A stretch of DNA of 64,000 bases from Motacilla alba alba. Taxonomy: Eukaryota; Chordata; Aves; Passeriformes; Motacillidae. A program made the translations under genes and the position numbers. The stretch lies in assembly GCF_015832195.1 (NCBI RefSeq), contig NC_052019.1, positions 62,001 through 126,000 of the forward strand, in the 5' to 3' direction. Below are positions 1 through 12,200 of the stretch, one piece after another (the stretch's first letter is position 1; every line of letters starts with the position of its first letter). Below the pieces are notes generated by a model that was not told the origin of the DNA, made no database searches, and was given only the letters and a program-made list of their open reading frames with translations.

Positions 1-103
1 CATTCTCCCATTCCCCATTCCCATTCCCCATTCCCACTCCCATTCCCATTCCCCATTCCCATTCCCCTCCAGGTGTGCCCCTGACCCCTTTCCTCTCCCA
101 CAG

Positions 104-173
104 GAAAAGTTCTGCGAGTTCAACACCGGCATCCGATCCCCGCCCAAGCAGATGGTTTGGTGAGCTGGCTGTC

Positions 174-222
<49 letters not shown>

Positions 223-3200
223 CTGTCCCTGTCCCTGTCCCTGTGCCCCCAGCTCCGTGGGACCCTCGCGTGTCCCTGCTCCGGGTCTGGGGTCCCTGGG
301 CTGAGGGCTCGGGGTCCCGCAGGTGCACGCGGCCCCGCGGCCGGCAGCGAGCCGTGGTGCTGGCCTGGGAGCGGCAGCTGATGGTGGTGGGCAACTCCTC
401 GGAGTGCATCCGGTATCCTTTGGGGACAGGGGACACGCCGCGGGCGGCTGCCACCTCCTCTGGCACCCGCACTGCGGGTCCCCTTGGTGCCCTGTCGCCA
501 GCGATGTCCCCAGGACGTTCCCTTGTCCCGTGGGATGTTCCCAGATTCTTTTCTCTCCCATGGGACGATCCCAAGTCTTTTCCCCATCCCATGGGATACT
601 CCCAGTCCTCACAGTGGCTCCCAGGTCCTCCCTTGTCCCATGGGATGCTCCCAAGTCCTTCTCCCATCCCATGGGATGCTCCCAGGTCCTTCTCCCATCC
701 CATGGGATGCTCCCAGGTCCTTCTCCTATCCCATGAGATGCTCCCAGGTCCTTCTCCCATCCCATGGGATGCTCCCAGCCCCGACAGTGGCTCCCAGGTT
801 CCTTCTCTGTCCCATGGGATATTCCCAACCCCACTCTGACTTCCAGATCCTTTTCTATTCCCTGGGGTGTTCCCAAGTCCTTTCCCCATCCCATGGGATG
901 TTTCCAGGTCCTTTTTCTATCCTGTGGGATGTTCCCAGGTCTTTTCCCCATCCCACGGGATGTTCCCAGGTCTTTTCCCCATCCCAGGGGGTGTTCCCAG
1001 ATCCTTTCCCCATCCCACGGGATGTTCCCAGGTCCTTTCCCCATCCCATGGATGTTCCCAGGTCCTCTCCCATCCCGTGGGATGTTCCCAGGTCCTCTCC
1101 CATCCCGTGGGATGCTCCCAAGTCTTTCCCTTGTCCCATGAGATGCTCCCAAGTCCTTCCCTTGTCCCAGGGGATGCTCCCAAGTCCTTTCCCCATCCCA
1201 GGGGATGCTCCCAGATCCTCTCCCGTCCCATGGGATTCCCGTCCCTCCGCGCTGTCCCGGCAGTGCCGGGGTTGTCCCCGGAGCCGTGTCCGTGGCCAGC
1301 CCTTAGCACGATCCCAGCTTTGTCCTGGATGAGGATTCCTACCTGGTGCCCGAGCTGGACGGGGTCCGGATCCTGTCCCGCAGCTCCCACGAGTTCCTGC
1401 ACGAGATCCCAGGTGAGGTCCCCGGGATGGGGGAACCCGGCACAGGAATTCCCAGAGGAGCTGTGGGTGCTCATCCCTGGGAGGGTCCCAGGGCAGGTTG
1501 GACACTGGGGCTTGGAGCACCCTGGGATGGTGGGAGGTGTCCCTGGTGGGACTGATGGGATTTAAGGTCCCTTCCCACCCAAACCATTCCAGGATTCTGG
1601 AGCCAGGCTGGGAGAGCTGGGAATGCTCCCCTGGAGAAGGGAAAACTCCAGGGAATGCTCGGAGTCCCTGAAGGGGCTCCAGGAGAGCTGCAGAGGGACT
1701 GGGGACAAGGGACAGAGGGACAGGAGCCAGGGAATGGCTGCCCCTGGGAAAGGGGAGATTGGGCTGGGATCTTGGCAAGGAATTCCTGGCTGGGCTGGAA
1801 TTCCCAGAGCAGCTGGGGCTGCCCCTGGATCCCTGGCAGTGCCCAAGGCCAGGCTGGATCCACCTGGGATATTGGGAGGTGTCCCTGTCCATGGATGGGT
1901 GGGAATGGATGGGATTTAAGGTCTTTTCCAACCCAAACCATTCCAGGATTCTGGAGCCCCTCTGCTCTGGGAGAGCTGGGAATGTTCCCCTGGAGAAGGG
2001 AAAATTCCAGGGAATGCTCAGAGTCCCTGCAGGGGCTCCAGGAGAGCTGGAGAGGGACTGGGGACAAGGGACAGAGGGACAGGAGCCAGGGAATGGCTGC
2101 CACTGGGAAAGGGGAGATTGGGCTGGGATCTGGGGAAGGAATTCCTGGCTGGGCTGGAATTCCCAGATTTCCTGGGGCTGCCCCTGGATCCCTGGCAGTG
2201 CCCAAGGCCAGGTTGGGATGGAGCTTGGGGCCACCTGGGACAGTGGGAGGTGTCCCTGTCCATGGATGGGGTGGAATTGTTAGGATTTAAGATCCCACCC
2301 AACCCCTTCCACGATCCCGGTGCTGGGGGGGACCATGGAAGGAGATCACGGAAGCCGTGGGGTGCTGCCAGGTGCTGGCAGTGGGACCGGGTGCCACCCC
2401 CCGGCCGGAGCAGTCCCTCATCCCTGTTCTGTCCCCGTCCCTGCAGAGGCCAGCCAGGAGATTTTCCGCATCGCCTCCATGGCCCCGGGCGCTCTGCTGC
2501 TGGAGGCGCAGAAGGAGTACGAGGTACATCCCCATCCCAGAGATCCCCCCCCGGGGCTGGCATCCCAAGGGATTTGTGTGCCAGGGGCTCCCGTTCCCCT
2601 TGTCCTGCAGAAGGAGAGCCAGAAAGCCGACGAGTACCTGCGGGAGATCCGGGAGCAGCAGCTGCTCCCCGAGGCCGTGGGCCAGTGCATCGAGGCCGCG
2701 GGCTACGAGCACGAGCCCGACACCCAGAAATCCCTGCTGAGGGTGAGCCGGCGGGAGGAGGAGGAGGAGGGAGCATGAAGCTGAAGGATTTTCCCTGATT
2801 TTCCTCCCCTGGATCCCACAGGCAGCTTCCTTCGGGAAGTGTTTCCTGGATAAGTTCCCCCCGGAGGGGTTCGTGCGCATGTGCCAGGACCTGCGGGTCC
2901 TCAACGCCATCCGGGACTACCAGATCGGGATCCCGCTCACCTTCACCCAGTATCCTACTGCCTGGAGCGGGGTCAGGGCCTTCCCGGGGCAGCTCTGATC
3001 CCAAATGTGCCTTGACTGTCCCTACAGATACAAGCAGCTCACCATCGAGGTGCTGCTGGACAGGTGAGAGCCCCACGGCCCCGGGAGCATCCCGAGCCTT
3101 CCCGTGGTTCCCATCCCAAATTCTCCGTGCCACAGTCCCTGTCCTAATATCCTCGTCCTGTGTTGCATATCCCAGAATCCCCCATCCCACCTTCCCCTTC

Positions 3201-6200
3201 CCAAATCCCCCATCCCTCATTCCCCATCCCCAGGTTCCCATCTTTCAATCGCTGTCCCCAGTTCCCCATCCCACAGTTCCCATCCCATTCCCATATCCAG
3301 GGGCTGAGCAGCTCCAAGCACTTGTGGACCCCTCCACATCCCATCCATCCCACATTCCTCATCCCATATTCCTCATCCCATATTCCTCATCTCACATTCC
3401 CCATCCCAATGCCCCCCATCCTACAATCCTCATCCCGAATTCCCTATCCCTCAATCCCCATCCCAAATCCCCCATCCCAATGCCCCCCATCCCAAATCCC
3501 CCATCCAACCTTCCCCATCCCAAATCCCTCATTCCACCTTCCCCATCCCGCAGTCCCCATCCCATATTCCCCATCCCACATTTCCCATCCCAATGCCCCA
3601 AATACCCTCCATCCCACCTTCCCCATCCCAAATCCCCCATCCCAAATCCCGCATCCCACCTTCCCCATCCCACCTTTCCCATCCCAAATCCCCCATCCCA
3701 AATCCCCCCTCCCACATTCCCCATCCCATTCCCGTATCCAGGAACTGAGCAGCTCCCAGCACTTGGGCACCTCCCAAACCCAACCCAACTCCTCAATTCC
3801 CTGGACCCCCCCTGGTGTCCCCTGACCCCCCCCTGGTGTCCCCTGACCCCTCATGTGTCCCCTGACCCCTCATGTGTCCCCCTCACCCCTCCATGTCCCC
3901 TGTCTCCCCTGGTGTCCCCTGTCCCCTCCATGTCCCCCTGACACCCCTGTGTCCCCCTGAGCCCCTATATCCCCCTGTCCCCCTATGTCCCCTGTCTCCT
4001 CGTGTCCCCTTCCCACCTGGTGTCCCCATGACCCCATCATGTGTCCCCATGACCCCTCCATGCCCCTTGACCCCTTGTGTGTCCCTCTGACCACTCCATG
4101 TCCCCTGTCCCCCTGGTGTTCCCCTCTCCCCTCCATGTCCCCTGTCCCCCCCGTGCCCTCTGACCCCTCCATGTCCCCATGTCCCCTGTGTCTTCCTGTC
4201 CCCTCCATGTCCCTCTCCCCTTTATGTCCCCTGTCCCCCCATGCCCCCTTTCCCCCATATCCCCCTTTTCCCCCATATCCCCCATATCCCCCTGACCCCT
4301 CCATGTCCCCCTGGTGTCCCCTGTCGCCCTGACGTCCCTGTCCTGGTGTCCCCAGGCTGGTCCTGCGCCGCCTGTACCCTCTGGCCATCCGCATCTGCGA
4401 GTTCCTGCGCCTCACCCCTCCATGTCCCCTGTCTCCCCTGGTGTCCCCTGTCCCCTCCATGTCCCTGTCCTGGTGTCCCCTGTCCCCCTGACGTCCCTGT
4501 CCTGGTGTCCCCAGGCTGGTCCTGCGCCGCCTGTACCCTCTGGCCATCCGCATCTGCGAGTTCCTGCGCCTGCCCGAGATGCAGGGCGTCAGCCGCATCC
4601 TGGCGCACTGGGCCTGCTACAAGGTGAGGGGACACGGCGGGGACACCCCCAACCCCGCCTCGGGGACGCCCGGCCACTCTCCTCGGTGTCCCCGCAGGTG
4701 CAGCAGAAGGACAAGTCGGACGAGGAGGTGGCCCAGGCCATCAACCAGAAGCTCGGGGACGCGGCGGGCATCTCCTACTCGGACATCGCCACGCGCGCCT
4801 ACGACTGCGGCCGCGCCGAGCTGGCCATCAAGGTGGGCTGGTGGCCCCGGGAGGGGACGCGGGCCGGCCCTGCCACCCCCTGGGTGACGCCGCTGTCCCC
4901 TGGCCAGCTGCTGGAGTACGAGCCCCGCAGCGGGGAGCAGGTGCCGCTGCTGCTGAAGATGAAACGGAGCAAACTGGCCCTGGGCAAAGCCATCGAGAGC
5001 GGGGACACCGACCTGGGTGAGGGGACAGCGGCAGCCCTGGGGGGCTTTGGGGTCTGGGACAGCTTTTTTGGGGTGTTTTGGGGTCGGGGGGGGAGCCTTT
5101 TAGGGGTGTATTGGGGTCTGGGACAGCCTGTTTGGGATATACTGGGGTCTGGGACAGCTTTTTGGGACTGTTTTGGGGTCTGGGAGAGGCTTTCTGGGGT
5201 GTATTGGGGTCAGGGACAGCCTTTTGGGACCATTTTGGGATCTGGGAGAGCCTTTTGTGTGTTTTGGGGTCTAGGAGAGCCTTTTTGGGGTGTATTGGGG
5301 TCTGGGAGAGCCTTTTGGGACCGTTTTGGGGTCTGGGATAGCCTGTTTGGGAAGTATTGGGGTCTGGGAGAGCCTTTTGGGACTGTTTTGGGGTCTTGGG
5401 GAGCCTTTTGGGACCGTTTTGGGGTCTGGGAGAGCCTTTTGGGGACCGTTTTGGGGTTTGGGAGAGCCTTTTGGGACCGTTTTGGGGTCTGGGGGAGCCC
5501 CTTGGGAAAGTAATATGGTCTTGGGGAGCCCCTTGGGAGTGTTTTGGGATCAGGGGGAGCCTCCTGGGAACATTGTGGGGTCTGGATGAATTCCTTGGGA
5601 CCATTTTGGGGCCTTTGGGGAGCCCCTTGGGACCATTTTGGGGTCTGGGAGAGCCCTTGGGGATGTTTTGGGGTCTGGAGGAGCTTTTTGGGAGCGCTTT
5701 GGGGTCTGGGGGAGCACGTGGAGGATCAGGGGGGCACAGAGGGGATTGGAAGGTGCAGGAAAAAACCCCAAACAAAATCCTTCTGTCCCCAACCCCACTG
5801 TCCCCAACCCCTGCATCCCCCTGTCCCCAATCCCTGTCCCTGTCCCCAATCCCTGTCCCTGTCCCCTCTCCCTGTCCCGTTCCCAATCCCTGTCCCCTGT
5901 CCCTGTCCCCTGTCCCCGTCCCCCTGTCCCCATCCCCCTGTCCCCCTGTCCCCCTGTCCCCTGTCCCTAACCCCTGTCCTCTGTCCCCAACCCGTCCCCA
6001 ATCCCTGTCCCTGTCCCTAATCCCTGTCCCCAATCCGTCTCTGTCCCCTCTCCCTGTCCCTGTTCCCATCCCTGTCCCCGTGTCCCCAACCCTTGTCCCC
6101 ATGTCCCCTGTCCCTTGTCCCCTGTCCCTGTCCCCCATCCCTGTCCCCAACCCTTGTCCCCGTTCTCTATCCCTGTCCCCATCCCCCTGTCCCTGTCTCT

Positions 6201-9200
6201 GCCTCCTGTCCCTGTCCCCAATCCCTGTCCCTGTGCCTGTCTCCATCCCCCTGTCCCTGTCCCTGTCCCCATCCCCTGTCCCTGTCCCCTGTCCCTGTCC
6301 CCAATCCCTGTCCCTGTCCCCATCCCCTGTCCCTGTCCCCTGTCCCTGTCCCCAATCCCTGTCCCTATTCCCTGTCCCCATCCCCCTGTCCCTGTCCCCA
6401 TCCCCTGTCCCTGTCCCCTGTCCCTGTCCCTGTCCCCAATCCCTGTCCCTGTTCCCTGTCCCCATCCCCCTGTCCCTGTCCCTGTCCCCTGTCCCTGTCC
6501 CTGTCCCTGCCCCAATCCCTGTCCCCATCCCCCTGTCCCTGTCCCCAATCCCTGTCCCCGTCCCCTGTCCCCATCCCCCTGTCCCCGTCCCTGTCCCTGT
6601 CCCCATCCCCCTGTCCCCGTCCCCGTCCCTGTCCCCTGTCCCCATCCCCCTGTCCCTGTCCCTGTCCCCGTCCCTGTCCCCTGTCCCTGTCCCCATCCCC
6701 GTCCCTGTCCCCATCCCCGTCTCTGTCCCCTGTCCCCTGTCCCTGTCCCCAATCCCTGTCCCTGTCCCTGTCCCTGTCCCCTGTCCCCGTCCCCGTCCCT
6801 GTCCCCATCCCCGTCTCTGTCCCCTGTCCCTGTCCCCTGTCCCTGTCCCCGTCCCCGTCCCTGTCCCTGTCCCCGTCCCCGTCCCTGTCCCCATCCCCGT
6901 CCCTGTCCCTGTCCCTGTCCCCGTCCCTGTCCCTGTCCCGCAGTGTACACGGTTGTGCTGCACCTCAAGAACGAGCTCAACCGCGGCTCCTTCTTCATGA
7001 CCCTGCAGAACCAGCCCGTGGCCCTGAGCCTGTACCGCCAGGTCAGCACCCCAAAAACCCCATAGCACCCCAAAACCCCTGAGAGCACAGCCTGTACCGC
7101 CAGGTCAGCACCCCAAAAACCCCAAAACCTCTGAGTGACCCCAAAACCCCCTGAGAGCACAGCCTGTACCGCCAGGTCAGCACCCCAAAAACCCCATAGC
7201 ACCCCAAAACCCCTGAGTGACCCCAAAACCCCCTGAGAGCACAGCCTGTACCGCCAGGTCAGCACCCCAAAAACCCTGAGTGACCCCAAAAACCCCCTGA
7301 GTGACCCCAAAACCCCCTGAGAGCACAGCCTGTACCGCCAGGTCAGCACCCCAAAAACCCCAAAAACCTCCTGAACCACCCCAAAAACTCCCTGAACTCC
7401 CCAAAAACCCCCTGAGCACCCCAAAAAAACCCTGAGGGGCTTTGGGGCAGCAACTTTCCTGAAGCCCCTTGACCCCCTGGGTGTCCCCTTGACCCCAAAT
7501 GTGTCCCCTGACCCCAAAGATGTCCCTTGACCCAAGGTGTCCCCTTGACCCCAGGGTGTCCCCTTGACCCCAAAGATGTCTCCAAACCCCAAAGGTGTCC
7601 CTTCACCCCCTGGGTGTCCCCCTGACCCCAAAGGTGACCCCCTGACCCCAAAGATATCTCTTCACCCCAAGGCATCCTCTTGACCCCAAATGTGTCCCCT
7701 TGACCCCAAGGTGTCCCCTGGACCCCCTGGGTGTCCCCCTGACCTGAAAGCTGTCCCCAAATCCCAAAGGTGTCCCTTGACCCCCAGGATGTCCCCTTGA
7801 CTCCAAAGGTGTCTCCTTGACCCCAAATGTGTCCCCTGACCCCAGAGATGTCCCTTGACCCAAGGCATCCCCCTGACCCCAAGGTGTCCCCTTGACCCCA
7901 AAAGTGTCCCCTTGACCCCAGGGTGTCCCCCTGACCTGAAAGCTGTCCCTTGACCCCAAATGTGTCCCCTTGACCCCAAATGTGTCCCCTGACCCCAAAG
8001 GTGTCCCCCTGACCCCAGAGGTGACCCCAATTCCCGAATGTCCCCGCAGTTCTGCCGGCACCAGGAGCGGGAGACGCTGAAGGATTTGTACAACCAGGAC
8101 GACAACCACCAGGAGCTGGGCAACCTGCACGTGCTGGGGGGCTACGGCCAGAGGGTCAGCGGGGTCAGGGGTTTAGGATTTGGGGTTTGGGGTTTGGGAT
8201 GGGGGAATTGTTGGATTTGGGGTGGGGGAATGGAGCTCTGGGTGTGGGAATGTGGGGCTCAGGGGGTTTTGGGGGTGTGCAGGGGTTACCAGGAGCTGGG
8301 CAACCTGCACGTGCTGGGGGGCTACGGCCAGAGGGTCAGCGGGCTCGGGGCCAGGGCTTTGGGATTTGGGATTTGGGGTGGGGGAATGGGGCTCTGGGTG
8401 TGGGAATGTGGGGCTCAGGGGTTTTGGAGGTGCTCAGGAGGTCACCAGGAGCTGGGCAACCTGCACGTGCTGGGGGGCTACGGCCAGAGGGTCAGCGGAT
8501 TTTGGGGTCAGGGATTTGTGATTTGGGATTTGGGATGGGGCAATTGTGGGATTTGGGGTTTGGGATAGGGGTATTGTGGGATTTGGGGTGGGGGAATGGG
8601 GCTCTGGGTGTGGGAATGTGGGGTTTGGGGGGTTTTGGGGGTGCTCAGGGGGTTTTGGAGCTGGGCAACCTGCACGTGCTGGGGGGCTACGGCCAGAGGG
8701 TCAGCGGGCTCGGGGCCAGGGCTTTGGGATTTGGGATTTGGGATGGGGGAATTGTGGGATTTGGGATTTGGGGGTTGGGATGGGGGTATTGTGGGATTTG
8801 GGATGGGGGATTTGGGGTTTGGGATGGGGGTATTGTGGGATTTGGGGTGGGGGAATGGGGGTTAGGGAGGGGGAATGTGGGGCTCAGGGGGTTTGGGGGT
8901 GCTCAGAGGGTCACCAGGAGCTGGGCAACCTGCACGTGCTGGGGGGCTACGGCCAGAGGGTCAGTGGGGTCGGGGCCAGGGGTTTGGGGTTTGGGATTTG
9001 GGGTGGGGGAATGGGGGAATTGTTGGATTTGGGGTGGGGGAATGGGGCTCTGGGTGTGGGAATGTGGGGTTTGGGGGTTTTGGGGGTGTGCAGGGGTTAC
9101 CAGGAGCTGGGCAACCTGCACGTGCTGGGGGGCTACGGCCAGAGGGTCAGTGGGGTCAGGGGTTTAGGATTTGGGATTTGGGATGGGGCAATTGTGGGAT

Positions 9201-12200
9201 TTGGGGTTTGGGATAGGGGTATTGTGGGATTTGGAATGGGGGAATGGGGCTCTGGGTGTGGGAATGTGGGGTTTGGGGGGTTTTGGGGGTGCTCAGGGGG
9301 TTTTGGAGCTGGGCAACCTGCACGTGCTGGGGGGCTACGGCCAGAGGGTCAGCGGGCTCGGGGCCAGGGGTTTGGGATTTGGGATTTGGGGTTTGGGATT
9401 TGGGGTGGGGGAATGGGGGAATTGTTGGATTTGGGGTGGGGGAATGGGGCTCTGGGTGTGGGAATGTGGGGTTTGGGGGTTTTGGGGGTGTGCAGGGGTT
9501 ACCAGGAGCTGGGCAACCTGCACGTGCTGGGGGGCTACGGCCAGAGGGTCAGTGGGGTCAGGGGTTTAGGATTTGGGATTTGGGATGGGGGAATTGTGGG
9601 ATTTGGGATTTGGGGTTTGGGATGGGGGAATTGTGGGATTTGGGATGGGGGAATGGGGCTCTGGGTGTGGGAATGTGGGGTTTGGGGGGTTTTGGGGGTG
9701 CTCAGGGGGTCACCAGGAGCTGCACGTGCACGGGGGGGCTGCACGGGCAACCTGCCAGAGGGTCAGCGGGATTGGGGTCAGGGGTTTGTGGGATTTGGGA
9801 TGGAGCTGGGAACTGTGGGATTTGGGATGGAGGGAATTGTGGGATTGGGATAGGGAATGTGGGGTTTTGGGGGTGCTCAGGGGGTTTTGGAGCTGGGCAA
9901 CCTGCACGTGCTGGGGGCTATGGCCAGAGGGTCAGTGGAGTGTGGGGTCAGGGATTTGCAGGATTTGGGGTGGGGAAATTGTGGGATTGGGATGGGGGAA
10001 TGGGGCTCTGGGTATGGGAATGGGGACTTGCCAGCTTGCACCCCAGGGCTGTGGGGGACCATGGCCATCCCATGCCACCTGTGCCAGGTTTGGGACCATG
10101 CCCGTCCTGTGCCACCTGTGCCAGGTTTGGGACCATTGCCATCCCATGCCACCTGTGCCAGGTTTGGGATCCTGCCCAGGGGGTCAGGATCTATCCGGGG
10201 ATCCCACCAAGGGAATGACATGTCTGTGCTCTGTCCCTGTGCCCTGTCCCCGTGCCATGTCTGTGCCATGTCCCCATGTCTGTGCCATGTCTGTGCCATG
10301 TCTGTGCCATGTCCCTGTGTCTGTGCCATGTCTGTGCCATGTCCATGCCATGCCCCCATGTCTGTGCCATGTCCCCTGTTTGTGCCATGTCCGTGCCATG
10401 TCTGTGCCATGTCCCCGTGTCCATGCCATGTCCCCACATCTTTGCCATGTCCCCATGTCCATGCCATGTCCCCATGTCTGTGCCATGTCCCCACGTCTTT
10501 GCCATGTCCATGCCATGTCCCCATGTCTGTGCCATGTCCCCACGTCTTTGCCATGTCCCCATGTCTGTGCCATGTCCCCATGTCTGTGCCATGTCCCTGT
10601 GTCTGTGCCATGTCTGTGCCATATCCTCATATCCGTGCCATGTCCCCCATGTCCGTGCCATGTCCCCACGTCCATGCCATGTCCCTGCCATGTCCCCGTG
10701 TCCGTGCCATGTCCCTGTGTCCATGCCATGTCCCCGTGCCATCCCTGTGTCACTCCCAGCGGATCGAGGGCCGCGTGGCCGCCCTGCAGAACGCCCTGGA
10801 TGAGTTCTACAAGGCCAAGAACGACTTCGCTGCCAAGGTGAGAGTGCCCAGGTGCCACCAGGGACACCGGGGACAAGGGGGACACCAGGGACAAAGACAC
10901 CTGTGCCTGCCCTGGGGACAAGGCTGGGTGGGTGGCTGTCCAGGAGCATGGCTGGAATGGGGACATCGAGGTCGGGACAGGGCTGGGACAGGGACCCCAA
11001 ACCTGAGATGGAGACCCTGGAACTGTGACAGGGACCCCAGGGTTGGGACAGGGACATTGAGGCTGGGCTGGGGACATTGAGGCTGGGACAGGGACCCTGA
11101 AGCTGGGACAAGGACATCAAGGATGGAATTGGGACACTGAGGCTGGGACAGGGACCAAGGCTTGATTTGGGACCTTAGGCTTGGGATGGGGACTGTGGGG
11201 TGGGACAGCCACTCCAAAGCTGTGACAGAACCGGAAAAGGGACCCCAAGGCTGGGACAGGGTCCCCAAGGTGGGACAGGGCTGGGAAAGAGACCCCAAGG
11301 CTGGGACAGGGACCCCAAGGTGGGACAGGGCTGGGAAAGGGGCCTCAGGTTGCAATGGGGACCCAGGGGGTGGGATGGGGACATTGAGGCTGGGCCAGGG
11401 ACTCTGTGGGCTGGGACAGGGACATCGAGGCTGGGCCAGGGCAGGGCTGGGGACATCAAGGCTGGGCCAGGGACCCCCCAGCTGTCCCCGTGTCCCAGGC
11501 CACGGAGGAGCAGATCAAGCTGCTGCGGCTGCAGCGGCACCTGCAGGAGGAGCTGGACAAGCCCTACCTGGACCTGTCCCTGCACGACACCGTGGCCACC
11601 CTCATCCTGGACGGGCACCACAAGCGCGCCGAGCAGCTCTACCGGGACTTCAGGATCCCGGACAAGAGGTGGGCACGGGCTCTGAGGGGGCTGGGGGGGC
11701 TCCAGGGACGGCCCTGACCCCCGTGTCCCTGTCCCCAGGTACTGGTGGCTGAAGATCAACGCCCTGGCCACCCGCGGGGACTGGGAGGAGATGGAGAAGT
11801 TCTCCAAGAGCAAGAAGTCACCCATTGGGTACCTGGTGAGAGCTTGGGCTGTGTCAGTCACCTCCTCATCTTCCTCCCTTCCCTGCCCTCCCTTCCTCTT
11901 CCTCCCCATCCTCTTCCTCCCTTCTTCAGCCCTCCCAGCCCCTTCCTCCCCATTCCCACTCTGCCATCCTCTTCCTCCCCTCTCCAGCTCCACCATCCTC
12001 TTCCTCCCCTCCCTGCCCTTCCCACCCTTTTCTTCCCTTCTCCAGCCATCCCACCCTCTTCCTTCTTCTCCAGAGGTCCCATCCTTTCCTTCCCATCATC
12101 TTCCTCCCTGTTCCAGTTCTCCCATCCCCTTCCACCCCTCTCTCTCTCCCATTCTCTTCCTCTCCTCCCCAGCTCTGCCATCTCCTTCTCTCCTGCTCCA

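Noticed and set aside
4828..7068. Open frame of 746 codons on the - strand (Gly-Thr-Asp-Arg repeats)
   Set aside because: It lies over the CCCTGT array and antisense to VPS16 exons. Composition and periodicity show it is a repeat artefact.
8187..9853. Gly/Trp/Val-rich frames of 326-435 codons on +
   Set aside because: Repeat-derived. They read the exon-12 copies in the wrong frame as well as the right one.
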